Source: Paraescarpia echinospica (taxonomy: Eukaryota; Annelida; Polychaeta; Sabellida; Siboglinidae). From it: a stretch of 64,000 nt of DNA. The notes under the pieces were generated by a model. The model was not told the DNA's origin and did no database searches. It saw only the letters and a program-made list of their open reading frames with translations. The first letter of the stretch is position 1. Each line of letters opens with the position of its first letter. The DNA is taken from contig CM034533.1 of the NCBI GenBank assembly GCA_020002185.1, positions 41,185,616 to 41,249,615 of the forward strand, given 5' to 3'. Position numbers and translations under genes: made by a program. Positions 12,493 to 25,903 of the stretch are shown in pieces.

Positions 12493-13676
12493 CTGGTACA
12501 AACACAAAGTTCTATAATAATACACTTTACGGCAGCACATATTACGTTATAGTAGCAGAAGTAACAAACGCAAAGAGTTCGAAATTAAGGCATGTTTATC
12601 GGCTGCCAGCGTTATAAAATTCCTTCAGTCGATTCCGTTTCAAAAATTCTAAAATTATACGTCTAAAAAAGCAAAGACTTGAACGTAGGTATTTCATCTC
12701 TGCTGCCACGGCTATATTGAACCATGGATTACATCCACGTCGCTTAAAAGTTCTAGAACTGACTCAATATTTATATATTTGAAATAGCATTTCCACCCTA
12801 AACTTCAGCGGTCCTTTGCTCTAATAACGACTACTGCTTGTCCCTGTTAACGATTTTACCCAATGATTGTTGTATGCTGCGCCTCTTCGCTCAGATTCCT
12901 GTGGACTAAGGCAGCAAAGAAGTTAGTCTTTATTATTATTATTATTATTAACTAGAGACAGTAGGATACTAGTTCATATAACTACGTAGTTCATACTCTA
13001 CACTTATCACGTAAAAGACCGGATGCAACGATAAGAAAAACTAAACATATGAACAACTGAATAGTTCTTTAAAGACAGCGCTTTTTTCGAATTAGATTGG
13101 ATCGTCTGGACACAATTTTACGGTGGTCAAAAGTAACCTTGGATGTATGTCATAGATACTAGCACTTTCAACTGAGTTGTTGATTAAACGCGACATATAT
13201 GACCTTATAAGTGAGTGTGTTTAAGCCACGCTGCTTCTGTAAGTGGAAGGTAAACGTCATGGTGGTCAAATTCTTTGTTGTTGTAATCTAGAGAATAAAC
13301 TCTAAAAATAAGTAGTGTAATCTGTACGAAAACACCTATGCGCCTCAACTCAATCGACGTCTAACTATCGTCAGGCTTGTGACAAGTTTAATAAGATAAT
13401 GTATCGACTGTGCCATTGTAAACGAGTATACGTTTGGACACTAGTACAATTGTTAATCAGTAGAAGAAGTAGTAGAATAGTAGTAGAAATAGAATTAGAA
13501 GTAGTAGTCGTAGTAGTAGCAGTAGTTGTGTTATTAGTTGTACAATTACTAGTAGTAGTAGTAATAGTTGCATTAGTAGTAGTAGAAGAAAAAGTAGTAG
13601 TATTAATAATAGTTACAGTAGTATCAGCAGCAGAAGTAGTAGTAGTAGTAGTAGCAATTGCTTTAGTATAAATTAC

Positions 13677-13778
13677 CTTGACATGAGTCGTCGCTCATCA
13701 TCACGAAACCGGTATGGCATGTTTCACATTTTGCCGGTTCGTTGTCTTTGCATAAGTCACAGTTCGCTGCAGTGCATG
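13677..13778 (-). CDS. Furin-like Cys-rich module exon, type A (unit 6)
   Basis: Consensus type A exon. The AGT microsatellite just past its donor is one triplet longer than in most other units. Confidence 0.68.
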
Positions 13779-15089
13779 CTGGTGGAAACACAGACTTGTG
13801 TAATAATACCTATTTTGGCAGCATATATTACCTTATTCTAACATGAGAAACAAAAACGTAGTGTACCAATTTAAATGCTGTGAATCGGCTAACCACAATG
13901 TTAAGTCACCCCAGCTGATTCAGCACGCTAATATGCTAAATTATTACGCCTGCCTATGCACATTCGCGAACTTCGGCGTTTCAACTCCGCGGCCATGGCA
14001 ATACTGAATCGGGGATTACATCCACATCGCTTAATATTTTTATAACTATCTCGATACTTTAAGACAGTTGATATATCTAAGCTATTAATTCGTATAATAG
14101 CCCTGCCGATATGTCACAAAATATCGCTGAATTGTGCGTTTTATGATACAAGCATGACATTTGGCACACACTTACATCATATAAAAACAACAATATTTAG
14201 ATTTAGGGCAATCTCATATTTTGCCCTGGAAGGCATTGGCGGCCATTTTCAAAATGGCTGCAGAAAACCTATTTCCCCATATCTTAATATCTGCGCCACG
14301 TAGAGTAGTCATTTTGGTACCAAAACATAGGTTTTCGGGGTTACCGATTTCACATATGTTACATTTGACCATCTCCGACATTCACATCCGCCATTTTAAA
14401 GATAGCGGTCGCTTAATTCAATGTCCACATAATATGTATACTTAATTTGTTAACATATTATGTTAACAAATTAAGTATATAAAACCGTTATTGTTGCGTC
14501 ACTGTATTGGGCATAGATCAAAGATGGCACGTGTGTTACGAATGGTCTTTGCCGACATTCTTATCTACCATTTTAAAGATGGCGCCCTTAAAAGTGAAAG
14601 TGACAAAGTTAAACAAAACAGCGGATTTGTGCGTACATTTGCACACTGTTAGTGTATGTCAAAAACTGGGATTTTGGCTTAGAGCAATCGCTGATTTGAC
14701 CCATGATACAAATGCTGGCCATGTTGCAGCCATTTTCCAGAATATGTAGCACAATTTTGCAAAATGGCCGAATTTTCCAAGATGATCGCACTTTCCAATG
14801 TGGCAGCCAATGATGTTTAAGGAGATTTTGTTTATGGTATTTATGTTGTTGTCTGAATGAAATGGTATGTCGTTTCTTGTTATATCTATTCCAGGTGTAT
14901 CCGTAGTGATCTTCAGTGTCCACATGTTGTCATATTTACCGGATATAAAATATTGTTTTAATACCAATTTAGTTAAACTTTTAATGTGTACACCCATCAA
15001 CCTAGCGAAATTAAACAAAATATGTCTTGTGTTCCAAAGGTGTAATTCTTACTAGTAGTAGTAGTAGTATTAGCTGTACTTCAAATTAC

Positions 15090-15191
15090 CTTGACATGAG
15101 TCGTCGCTCTTCTTAACGAAATCGGTACTGCAATTTTCACATTTTGCCGGTTCGTTGTCTTTGCACAAGTCACAGTTCGCTGCAGTGCATG
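15090..15191 (-). CDS. Furin-like Cys-rich module exon, type B (unit 6)
   Basis: Consensus type B exon, no changes. Confidence 0.67.
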
Positions 15192-16374
15192 CTGGTACAA
15201 ACACAAAGTTCTATAATAATAAACTTTACGGCAGCACATATTACGTTATAGTAGCAGAAGTAACAAACGCAAAGAGTTCGAAACTAATGCATGTTTATCG
15301 GCTGCCAGCGTTATAAAATTCCTTCAGTCGATTCCGTTTCAAAAATTCTAAAATTATACATCTAAAAAAGCAAAGACTTGAACGTAGGTATTTCATCTCT
15401 GCTGCCACGGCTATATTGAACCAGGGATTACATCCACGTCGCTTAAAATTTCTAGAACTGACTCAATATTTATATATTTGAAATAGCATTTCCACCCTAA
15501 ACTTCAGCGGTCCTTTGCTCTAATGACGACTACTGCTTGTCCCTGTTAACGATTTTACCTAATGATTGTTGTATGCTGCGCCTCTGCGCTCAGATTCCTG
15601 TGGACTAAGGCAGCAAAGAAGTTTGTCTTTAATATTATTATTATTATTATCTAGAGTCAGTAGGATACTAGTTCATATAACTACGTAGTTCAATCTCTAC
15701 ACTTATCACGTAAAAGACCGGATGCAACGATAAGAAAAACTAAACATATGAACAACTGAATAGTTCTTTTAAGACAGCGCGCATTTTTCGAATTAGATTG
15801 GATCGTCTGGACACAATTTTACGGTGGTCAAAAGTAACCTTGGATGTATGTCATAGATACTAGCACTTTCAACTGAGTTGTTGATTAAACGCGACATATA
15901 TGACCTTATAAGTTAGTGTGTTTAAGCCACGCTGCTTCTGTAAGTGGAAGGTAAACGTCATGGTGGTCAAATTCTTTGTTGTTGTAATCTAGAGAATAAA
16001 CTCTAAAAATAAGTAGTGTAATCTGTACGAAAACACCTATGCGCCTCAACTCAATCGACGTCTAACTATCGTCAGGCTTGTGACAAGTTTAATAAGATAA
16101 TGTATCGACTGTGCCATTGTAAACGAGTATACGTTTGGACAATAGTACAATTGTTAATCAGTAGAAGAAGTAGTAGAATAGTAGTAGAAATAGAATTAGA
16201 AGTAGTAGTCGTAGTAGTAGCAGTAGTTGTGTTATTAGTAGTACAATTACTAGTAGTAGTAGTAATAGTTGCATTAGTAGTAGTAGAAGAAAAAGTAGTA
16301 GTATTAATAATAGTTACAGTAGTATCAGCAGCAGAAGTAGTAGTAGTAGTAGCAATTGCTTTAGTATAAATTAC

Positions 16375-16476
16375 CTTGACATGAGTCGTCGCTCATCATC
16401 ACGAAACCGGTATGGCATGTTTCACATTTTGCCGGTTCGTTGTCTTTGCATAAGTCACAGTTCGCTGCAGTGCATG
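16375..16476 (-). CDS. Furin-like Cys-rich module exon, type A (unit 7)
   Basis: Consensus type A exon with the TTTTCACCAG acceptor. Confidence 0.68.
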
Positions 16477-17771
16477 CTGGTGAAAACACAGACTTGTGTA
16501 ATAATACCTATTTTGGCAGCATATATTACCTTATTCTAACATGAGAAACAAAAACGTAGTGTACCAATTTAAATGCTGTGAATCGGCTAACCACAATGTT
16601 ATTTCACTCCAGCTGATTCAGCACGCTAATATGCTAAATTATTACGCCTGCCTATGCACATTCGCGAACTTCGGCGTTTCAACTCCGCGGCCATGGCAAT
16701 ACTGAATCGGGGATTACATCCACATCGCTTAATATTTTTATAACTATCTCGATACTTTAAGACAGTTGATATATCTAAGCTATTAATTCGTATAATAGCC
16801 CTGCCGATATGTCACAAAATATCGCTGAATTGTGCGTTTTATGATACAAGCATGACATTTGGCACACACTTACATCATATAAAAACAACAATATTTAGAT
16901 TTAGGGCAATCTCATATTTTGCCCTGGAAGGCATAGGCGGCCATTTTCAAAATGGCTGCAGAAAACCTATTTCCCCATATCTTAATATCTGCGCCACGTA
17001 GAGTAGTCATTTTGGTACCAAAACATAGGTTTTCGGGGTTACCGATTTCACATATGTTACATTTGACCATCTCCGACATTCACATCCGCCATTTTAAAGA
17101 TAGCGGTCGCTTAATTCAATGTCCACATAATATGTATACTTAATTTGTTAACATATTATGTTAACAAATTAAGTATATAAAACCGTTATTGTTGCGTCAC
17201 TGTATTGGGCATAGATCAAAGATGGCACGTGTGTTACGAATGGTCTTTGCCGACATTCTTATCTACCATTTTAAAGATGGCGCCCTTAAAAGTAAAAGTG
17301 ACAAAGTTAAACAAAACAGCGGATTTGTGCGTACATTTTGCACACTGTTAGTGTTTGTCAAAAACTGGGATTTTGGCTTAGAGCAATCGCTGATTTGACC
17401 CATGATACAAATGCTGGCCATGTTGCAGCCATTTTCCAGAATATGTAGCACAATTTTGCAAAATGGCCGAATTTTCCAAGATGATCGCACTTTCCAATGT
17501 GGCAGCTAATGATGTTTAAGGAGATTTTGTTTATGGTATTTATGTTGTTGTGTGAATGAAATGGTATGTCGTTTCTTGTTATATCTATTCCAGGTGTATC
17601 CGTAGTGATCTTCAGTGTCCACATGTTGTCATATTTACCGGATATAAAATATTGTTTTAATACCAATTTAGTTAAACATCAACCTAGCGAAATTAAACAA
17701 AATATGTATTGTGTTCCAAAGGTGTAATTCTTACTAGTAGTAGTAGTAGTAGCAGCTGTACTTCAAATTAC

Positions 17772-17873
17772 CTTGACATGAGTCGTCGCTCTTCTTAACG
17801 AAATCGGTACTGCAATTTTCACATTTTGCCGGTTCGTTGTCTTTGCACAAGTCACAGTTCGCTGCAGTGCATG
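17772..17873 (-). CDS. Furin-like Cys-rich module exon, type B (unit 7)
   Basis: Consensus type B exon. The intron downstream on the minus strand carries a 17-bp deletion near 17,678, so this unit is slightly short; the exon is unaffected. Confidence 0.67.
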
Positions 17874-19057
17874 CTGGTACAAACACAACGTTCTATAAAA
17901 ATACACTTTACGGCAGCACATATTAAGTTATAGTAGCAGAAGTAACAAACGCAAAGAGTTCGAAACTAATGCATGTTTATCGGCTGCCAGCGTTAAAAAA
18001 ATTCCTTCAGTCGATTCGGTTTCAAAAATTATAAAATTATACGTCTAAAAAAGCAAAGACTTGAACGTAGGTATTTCATCTCTGCTGCCACGGCTATATT
18101 GAACCAGGGATTACATCCACGTCGCTTAAAAGTTCTAGAACTGACTCAATATTTATATATTTGAAATAGCATTTCCACCCTAAACTTCAGCGGTCCTTTG
18201 CTTTAATGACGACTACTGCTTGTCCCTGTTAACGATTTTTCCCAATGATTGTTGTATGCTTCGCCTCTGCGCTCAGATTCCTGTGGACTAAGGCATCAAA
18301 GAAGTTTGTCTTTATTATTATTATTATTATTAACTAGAGACAGTAGGATACTAGTTCATATAACTACGTAGTTCATACTCTACACTTATCACGTAAAAGA
18401 CCGGATGCAACGATAAGAAAAACTAAACATATGAACAACTGAATAGTTCTTTTAAGACAGCGCGCATTTTTCGAATTAGATTGGATCGTCTGGACACAAT
18501 TTTACGGTGGTCAAAAGTAACCTTGGATGTATGTCATAGATACTACCACTTTCAACTGAGTTGTTGATTAAACGCGACATATATGACCTTATAAGTGAGT
18601 GTGTTTAAGCCACGCTGCTTCTGTAAGTGGAAGGTAAACGTCATGGTGGTCAAATTCTTTGTTGTTGTAATCTAGAGAAGAAACTATAAAAATAAGTAGT
18701 GTAATCTGTACGAAAACACCTATGCGCCTCAACTCAATCGACGTCTAACTATCGTCAGGCTTGTGACAAGTTTAATAAAATAATGTACCGACTGTGCCAT
18801 TGTAAACGAGTATACGTTTTGACACTAGTACAATTGTTAATCAGTAAAAGAAGTAGTAGAATAGTAGTAGAAATATAATTAGAAGTAGTAGTCGTAGTAG
18901 TAGCAGTAGTTGTGTTATTAGTTGTACAATTACTAGTAGTAGTAGTAATAGTTGCATTAGTAGTAGTAGAAGAAAAAGTAGTAGTATTAATAATAGTTAC
19001 AGTAGTATCAGCAGCAGAAGTAGTAGTAGTAGTAGCAATTGCTTTAGTATAAATTAC

Positions 19058-19159
19058 CTTGACATGAGTCGTCGCTCATCATCACGAAACCGGTATGGCA
19101 AGTTTCACATTTTGCAGGTTCGTTGTCTTTGCATAAGTCACAGTTCGCTGCAGTGCATG
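19058..19159 (-). CDS. Furin-like Cys-rich module exon, type A (unit 8)
   Basis: Two substitutions relative to consensus, both synonymous (CCG to CCT, Pro; ACA to ACT, Thr), so the protein module is unchanged. Confidence 0.68.
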
Positions 19160-20470
19160 CTGGTGAAAACACAGACTTGTGTAATAATACCTATTTTGGC
19201 ATCATATATTACCTTATTCTAACGTGAGAAACAAAAACGTAGTGTACCAATTTAAATGCTGTGAATCGGCTAACCACAATGTTAAGTCACTCCAGCTGAT
19301 TCAGCACGCTAATATGCTAAATTATTACGCCTGCCTATGCACATTCGCGAACTTCGACGTTTCAACTCCGCGGCCATGGCAATACTGAATCGGGGATTAC
19401 ATCCACATCGCTTAATATTTTTTTAACTATCTCGATACTTTAAGACAGTTGATATATCTAAGCTATTAATTCGTATAATAGCCCTGCCGATATGTCACAA
19501 AATATCGCTGAATTGTGCGTTTTATGATACAAGCATGACATTTGGCACACACTTACATCATATAAAAACAACAATATTTAGATTTAGGGCAATCTCATAT
19601 TTTGCCCTGGAAGGCATTGGCGGCCATTTTCAAGATGGCTGCAGAAAACCTATTTCCCCATATCTTAATATCTGCGCCACGTAGAGTAGTCATTTTGGTA
19701 CCAAAACATAGGTTTTCGGGGTTACCGATTTCACATATGTTACATTTGACCATCTCCGACATTCACATCCGCCAATTTAAAGATAGCGGTCGCTTAATTC
19801 AATGTCCACATAATATGTATACTTAATTTGTTAACATATTATGTTAACAAATTAAGTATATAAAACCGTTATTGTTGCGTCACTGTATTGGGCATAGATC
19901 AAAGATGGCACGTGTGTTACGAATGGTCTTTGCCGACATTCTTATCTACCATTTTAAAGATGGCGCCCTTAAAAGTGAAAGTGACAAAGTTAAACAAAAC
20001 AGCGGATTTGTGCGTACATTTGCACACTGTTAGTGTATGTCAAAAACTGGGATTTTGGCTTAGAGCAATCGCTGATTTGACCCATGATACAAATGCTGGC
20101 CATGTTGCAGCCATTTTCCAGAATATGTAGCACAATTTTGCAAAATGGCCGACTTTTCCAAGATGATCGCATTTTCCAATGTGGCAGCCAATGATGTTTG
20201 AGGAGATTTTGTTTATGGTATTTATGTTGTTGTCTGAATTAAATGGTATGTCTTTTCTTGTTATATCTATTCTAGGTGTATCCGTAGTGATCTTCAGTGT
20301 CCACATGTTGTCATATTTACCGCATATAAAATATTGTTTTAATACCAATTTAGTTAAACTTTTAATGTGTACACCCATCAACCTAGCGAAATTAAACAAA
20401 ATATGTCTTGTGTTCCAAAGGTGTAATTCTTACTAGTAGTAGTAGTAGTAGTAGCTGTACTTCAAATTAC

Positions 20471-20572
20471 CTTGACATGAGTCGTCGCTCTTCTTAACGA
20501 AATCGGTACTGCAATTTTCACATTTTGCCGGTTCGTTGTCTTTGCACAAGTCACAGTTCGCTGCAGTGCATG
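20471..20572 (-). CDS. Furin-like Cys-rich module exon, type B (unit 8)
   Basis: Consensus type B exon, no changes. Confidence 0.67.
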
Positions 20573-21755
20573 CTGGTACAAACACAAAGTTCTATAATAA
20601 TACACTTTACGGCAGCACATATTACGTTATAGTAGCAGAAGTAACAAACGCAAAGAGTTCGAAATTAAGGCATGTTTATCGGCTGCCAGCGTTATAAAAT
20701 TCCTTCAGTCGATTCCGTTTCAAAAATTCTAAAATTATACGTCTAAAAAAGCAAAGACTTGAACGTAGGTATTTCATCTCTGCTGCCACGGCTATATTGA
20801 ACCAGGGATTACATCCACGTCGCTTGAAAGTTCTAGAACTGACTCAATATTTATATATTTGAAATAGCATTTCCACCCTAAACTTCAGCGGTCCTTTGCT
20901 CTAATGACGACTACTGCTTGTCCCTGTTAACGATTTTACCCAATGATTGTTGTATGCTGCGCCTCTGCGCTCAGATTCCTGTGGACTAAGGCAGCAAAGA
21001 AGATTGTCTTTATTATTATTATTATTATTAACTAGAGACAGTAGGATACTAGTTCATATAACTACGTAGTTCATACTCTACACTTATCACGTAAAAGACC
21101 GGATGCAACGATAAGAAAAACTAAACATATGAACAACTGAATAGTTCTTTTAAGACTACGCGCATTTTTCGAATTAGATTGGATCGTCTGGACACAATTT
21201 TACGGTGGTCAAAAGTAACCTTGGATGTATGTCATAGATACTAGCACTTTCAACTGAGTTGTTGATTAAACGCGACATATATGACCTTATAAGTGAGTGT
21301 GTTTAAGCCACGCTGCTTCTGTAAGTGGAAGGTAAACGTCATGGTGGTCAAATTCTTTGTTGTTGTAATCTAGAGAATAAACTATAAAAATAAGTAGTGT
21401 AATCTGTACGAAAACACCTATGCGCCTCAACTCAATCGACGTCTAACTATCGTCAGGCTTGTGACAAGTTTAATAAGATAATGTATCGACTGTGCCATTG
21501 TAAACGAGTATACGTTTGGACACTAGTACAATTGTTAATCAGTAGAAGAAGTAGTAGAATAGTAGTATAAATAGAATTAGAAGTAGTAGTAGTAGTAGTA
21601 GCAGTAGTTGTGTTATTAGTTGTACAATTACTAGTAGTAGTAGTAATAGTTGCATTAGTAATAGTAGAAGAAAAAGTAGTAGTATTAATAATAGTTACAG
21701 TAGTATCAGCAGCAGAAGTAGTAGTAGTAGTAGCAATTGCTTTAATATAAATTAC

Positions 21756-21857
21756 CTTGACATGAGTCGTCGCTCATCATCACGAAACCGGTATGGCATG
21801 TTTCACATTTTGCCGGTTCGTTGTCTTTGCATAAGTCACAGTTCGCTGCAGTGCATG
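21756..21857 (-). CDS. Furin-like Cys-rich module exon, type A (unit 9)
   Basis: Consensus type A exon with the TTTCCACCAG acceptor variant. Confidence 0.68.
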
Positions 21858-23168
21858 CTGGTGGAAACACAGACTTGTGTAATAATACCTATTTTGGCAG
21901 CATATATTACCTTATTCTAACATGAGAAACAAAAACGTAGTGTACCAATTTAAATGCTGTGAATCGGCTAACCACAATGTTAAGTCACCCCAGCTGATTC
22001 AGCACGCTAATATGCTAAATTATTACGCCTGCCTATGCACATTCGCGAACTTCGGCGTTTCAACTCCGCGGCCATGGCAATACTGAATCGGGGATTACAT
22101 CCACATCGCTTAATATTTTTATAACTATCTCGATACTTTAAGACAGTTGATATATCTAAGCTATTAATTCGTATAATAGCCCTGCCGATATGTCACAAAA
22201 TATCGCTGAATTGTGCGTTTTATGATACAAGCATGACATTTGGCACACACTTACATCATATAAAAACAACAATATTTAGATTTAGGGCAATCTCATATTT
22301 TGCCCTGGAAGGCATTGGCGGCCATTTTCAAGATGGCTGCAGAAAACCTATTTCCCCATATCTTAATATCTGCGCCACGTAGAGTAGTCATTTTGGTACC
22401 AAAACATATGTTTTCGGGGTTACCGATTTCACATATGTTACATTTGTCCATCTCCGACATTCACATCCGCCAATTTAAAGATAGCGGTCGCTTAATTCAA
22501 TGTCCACATAATATGTATACTTAATTTGTTAACATATTATGTTAACAAATTAAGTATATAAAACCGTTATTGTTGCGTCACTGTATTGGGCATAGATCAA
22601 AGATGGCACGTGTGTTACGAATGGTCTTTGCCGACATTCTTATGTACCATTTTAAAGATGGCGCCCTTAAAAGTGAAAGTGACAAAGTTAAACAAAACAG
22701 CGGATTTGTGCGTACATTTGCACACTGTTAGTGTATGTCAAAAACTGGGATTTTGGTTTAGAGCAATCGCTGATTTGACCCATGATACAAATGCTGGCCA
22801 TGTTGCAGCCATTTTCCAGAATATTTAGCACAATTTTGCAAAATGGCCGAATTTTCCAAGATGATCGCATTTTCCAATGTGGCAGCCAATGATGTTTGAG
22901 GAGATTTTGTTTATGGTATTTATGTTGTTGTCTGAATTAAATGGTATGTCGTTTCTTGTTATATCTATTCCAGGTGTATCCGTAGTGATCTTCAGTGTCC
23001 ACATGTTGTCATATTTACCGGATATAAAATATTGTTTTAATACCAATTTAGTTAAACTTTTAATGTGTACACCCATCAACCTAGCGAAATTAAACAAAAT
23101 ATGTCTTGTGTTCCAAAGGTGTAATTCTTACTAGTAGTAGTAATAGTAGTAGCTGTACTTCAAATTAC

Positions 23169-23270
23169 CTTGACATGAGTCGTCGCTCTTCTTAACGAAA
23201 TCGGTACTGCAATTTTCACATTTTGCCGGTTCGTTGTCTTTGCACAAGTCACAGTTCGCTGCAGTGCATG
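23169..23270 (-). CDS. Furin-like Cys-rich module exon, type B (unit 9)
   Basis: Consensus type B exon and the most upstream intact type B exon on the minus strand. The intron to the preceding type A exon (24,457) is about 1.19 kb. Confidence 0.67.
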
Positions 23271-24456
23271 CTGGTACAAACACAAAGTTCTATAATAATA
23301 CACTTTACGGCAGCACATATTACGTTATAGTAGCAGAAGTAACAAACGCAAAGAGTTCGAAATTAAGGCATGTTTATCGGCTGCCAACGTTATAAAATTC
23401 CTTCAGTCGATTCCGTTTCAAAAATTCTAAAATTATACATTTAAAAAAGCAAAGACTTGAACGTAGGTATTTCATCTCTGCTGCCACGGCTATATTGAAC
23501 CAGGGATTACATCCACGTCGATTGAAAGTTCTAGAACTGACTCAATATTTATATATTTGAAATAGCATTTCCACCCTAAACTTCAGCGGTCCTTTGCTCT
23601 AATGACGACTACTGCTTGTCCCTGTTAACGATTTTACCCAATGATTGTTGTATGCTGCGCCTCTGCGCTCAGATTCCTGTGGACTAAGGCAGCAAAGAAG
23701 ATTGTCTTTATTATTATTATTATTATTATTAACTAGAGACAGTAGGATACTAGTTCATATAACTACGTAGTTCATACTCTACACTTATCACGTAAAAGAC
23801 CGGATGCAACGATAAGAAAAACTAAACATATGAACAACTGAATAATTCTTTTAAGACTACGCGCATTTTTCGAATTAGATTGGATCGTCTGGACACAATT
23901 TTACGGTGGTCAAAAGTAACCTTGGATGTATGTCATAGATACTAGCACTTTCAACTGAGTTGTTGATTAAACGCGACATATATGACCTTATAAGTGAGTG
24001 TGTTTAAGCCACGCTTCTTCTGTAAGTGGAAGGTAAACGTCATGGTGGTCAAATTCTTTGTTGTTGTAATCTAGAGAATAAACTATAAAAATAAGTAGTG
24101 TAATCTGTACGAAAACACCTATGCGCCTCAACTCAATCGACGTCTAACTATCGTCAGGCTTGTGACAAGTTTAATAAGATAATGTATCGACTGCGCCATT
24201 GTAAACGAGTATACGTTTGGACACTAGTACAATTGTTAATCAGTAGAAGAAGTAGTAGAATAGTAGTAGAAATAGAATTAGAAGTAGTAGTCGTAGTAGT
24301 AGCAGTAGTTGTGTTATTAGTTGTACAATTACTAGTAGTAGTAGTAATAGTTGCATTAGTAGTAGTAGAAGAAAAAGTAGTAGTATTAATAATAGTTACA
24401 GTAGTATCAGCAGCAGAAGTAGTAGTAGTAGTAGCAATTGCTTTAGTATAAATTAC

Positions 24457-24558
24457 CTTGACATGAGTCGTCGCTCATCATCACGAAACCGGTATGGCAT
24501 GTTTCACATTTTGCCGGTTCGTTGTCTTTGCATAAATCACAGTTCGCTGCAGTGCATG
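24457..24558 (-). CDS. Furin-like Cys-rich module exon, type A (unit 10)
   Basis: One synonymous change (GAC to GAT, Asp). The surrounding intron has more substitutions than the interior units, as expected near an array edge, while the module stays intact. Confidence 0.67.
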
Positions 24559-25272
24559 CTGGTGAAAACACAGATTTGTATAATAATACATATTTTCGCA
24601 GCATATATTACCTTATTCTAACATGAGTAACAAAAACATAGTGTACCAATTTAAATGCTGTAAATCGGCTAACCACAATGTTAAGTCACTCCAGCTGATT
24701 CAGCACGCTAATATGCTAAATTATTACGCCTGCCTATGCACATTCGCGAACTTCGGCGTTTCATCTCCGCGGCCATGGCAATACTGAATCGGGGATTACA
24801 TCCACATCGCTTAATATTTTAAAAACTATCTCGATTCTTTTAGACAGTTGATATATCTAAGCTACTAATTCATATAAATACGGTATCTAAACTCTACAAT
24901 TATCACGGAAACGACTGAATGCAACGGTAAGAACAGTTAACCTAAGAACGACAAAACAGCGCGCACTTTTCAAATTCGGCCGGGTCCCCTTGACCCAGTT
25001 TTATTGTGGTGAAAAGTAGCCTTGGCTATATGTCATAGATACACGTATATTTTATTTTTGTGTTCATTACTAAACGCGACATATATTATACAATAAGTGT
25101 ATGTATTTTAATCACGCTTCTTCGAAAAGTAGAAGGCAAAGGCAAAGGCCACGGTGGTCACATTCTTTGATGATATAACGTAGAGAATGAGCCGTGAAAA
25201 ATAAGAACATAAGAACGAGTGAGCCGTAGTAATAGCTTTGTTAATTGTAGTAATAGCGTTAGTACAAATTAC

Positions 25273-25335
25273 CTTGACATTAGACGTCGCTCGTCTTTAC
25301 GAAAACGGTTTGACAATTTTCACATTTTGTTGGTT
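25273..25335 (-). pseudogene. Truncated Cys-rich module exon with stops
   Basis: The donor half of a B-like exon is recognisable with G|GTAATT. The penultimate Ser codon has become TAA, and homology breaks off after about 63 nt, where a codon equivalent to Glu reads TAA. No acceptor is present. It is a dead exon. Confidence 0.7.
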
Positions 25336-25444
25336 AATTAATAGTAGTAGAAATAGTAATAGAACTCGTTGCAGTAGTAGTACAAGTAATAGCATTAGCA
25401 GCAGTAGTAGTAGTAGTGGCAGTAGCAGTTATTCTTCAAATTAC

Positions 25445-25548
25445 ATTGACATGAGTCGTCGCTCTTCTTAACGAAATCGGTACTGCAAGTTTCACATTTT
25501 GTTGGTTTGTTGTCTTTGCAGAATTCACAGTTCGTGCTGCAGTGCATG
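25445..25548 (-). pseudogene. Type B-like module exon with 2-bp insertion
   Basis: This is a 104-nt exon copy with a good acceptor (TTTTCACCAG) and a GTAATT donor, but two extra bases near the 5' end (GCAGCACGAACTG against GCAGCGAACTG) break phase symmetry, and the last exon base is T, not G. If spliced in, it would shift the frame of everything downstream. The tail encodes CSTDFVKKSDDSCQ as in type B. A phase-2 entry would keep a frame ending in phase 1, so it could be a differently phased ancestral exon. Confidence 0.55.
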
Positions 25549-25627
25549 CTGGTGAAAACACAGACTTAGTTACAGTAGTATCAGCAGCAGAAGTAGTAGT
25601 AGTAGCAATTGCTTTAGTATAAATTAC

Positions 25628-25729
25628 CTTGACATGAGTCGTCGCTCATCATCACGAAACCGGTATGGCAAGTTTCACATTTTGCCGGTTCGTTGTCTTT
25701 GCATAAGTCACAGTTCGCTGCAGTGCATG
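25628..25729 (-). CDS. Furin-like Cys-rich module exon, type A (array edge)
   Basis: Intact 102-nt type A exon with one synonymous change (ACA to ACT). It is the most upstream intact module below the signal-peptide exon, and a plausible first module of the repeat region. The frame is maintained if the damaged exons at 25,445 and 25,273 are skipped. Confidence 0.62.
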
Positions 25730-25840
25730 CTGGTGAAAACTCAGACTTGTATAATAATACATATTTTGGCAGATTATATTACCTTGTTCTAACATGAGTA
25801 ACAAAAACGTAGTGTACCAATTTAAATGCTGTGTATTGGG

Positions 25841-25903
25841 CAAGTTTCACATTTTGCTGGTTCGTTGTCTTTGCAGAATTCACAGTTCGTGCTGCAGTGC
25901 ATG
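25841..25903 (-). pseudogene. Half exon of the Cys-rich module
   Basis: The acceptor (TTTGCACCAG) and about the first 63 nt of a module exon are present, including the same 2-bp insertion as the copy at 25,445. Homology stops after CETC, running into intron-like sequence with no donor. Confidence 0.6.

Larger units (their letters stand above)
1..24870. repeat. Tandem array of ~2,698-bp units carrying two exons each
   Basis: At least nine consecutive near-identical units; equivalent points recur at 184, 2,882, 5,579, 8,277, 10,978, 13,677, 16,375, 19,058, 21,756 and 24,457. Units differ by scattered substitutions and small indels (for example 17 bp missing near 17,678 and two bases missing near 13,081). 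Reading the plus strand, each unit has an AGT-type microsatellite, exon A (antisense), a diverged intron with a 41-bp palindrome and CCATTTT/AAGATGGC motifs, a short AGT run, exon B (antisense), an ATT run, and a conserved non-coding stretch. The A and B halves are recognisable as old duplicates of each other. The array enters the window already in progress, so its left end is not seen. It is not rDNA or a histone cluster. Confidence 0.95.

Noticed and set aside
1..24870. CRISPR array, rDNA or histone cluster as an explanation of the repeats
   Set aside because: Unit length (2.7 kb), lack of rRNA or histone sequence and clear eukaryotic introns exclude these.
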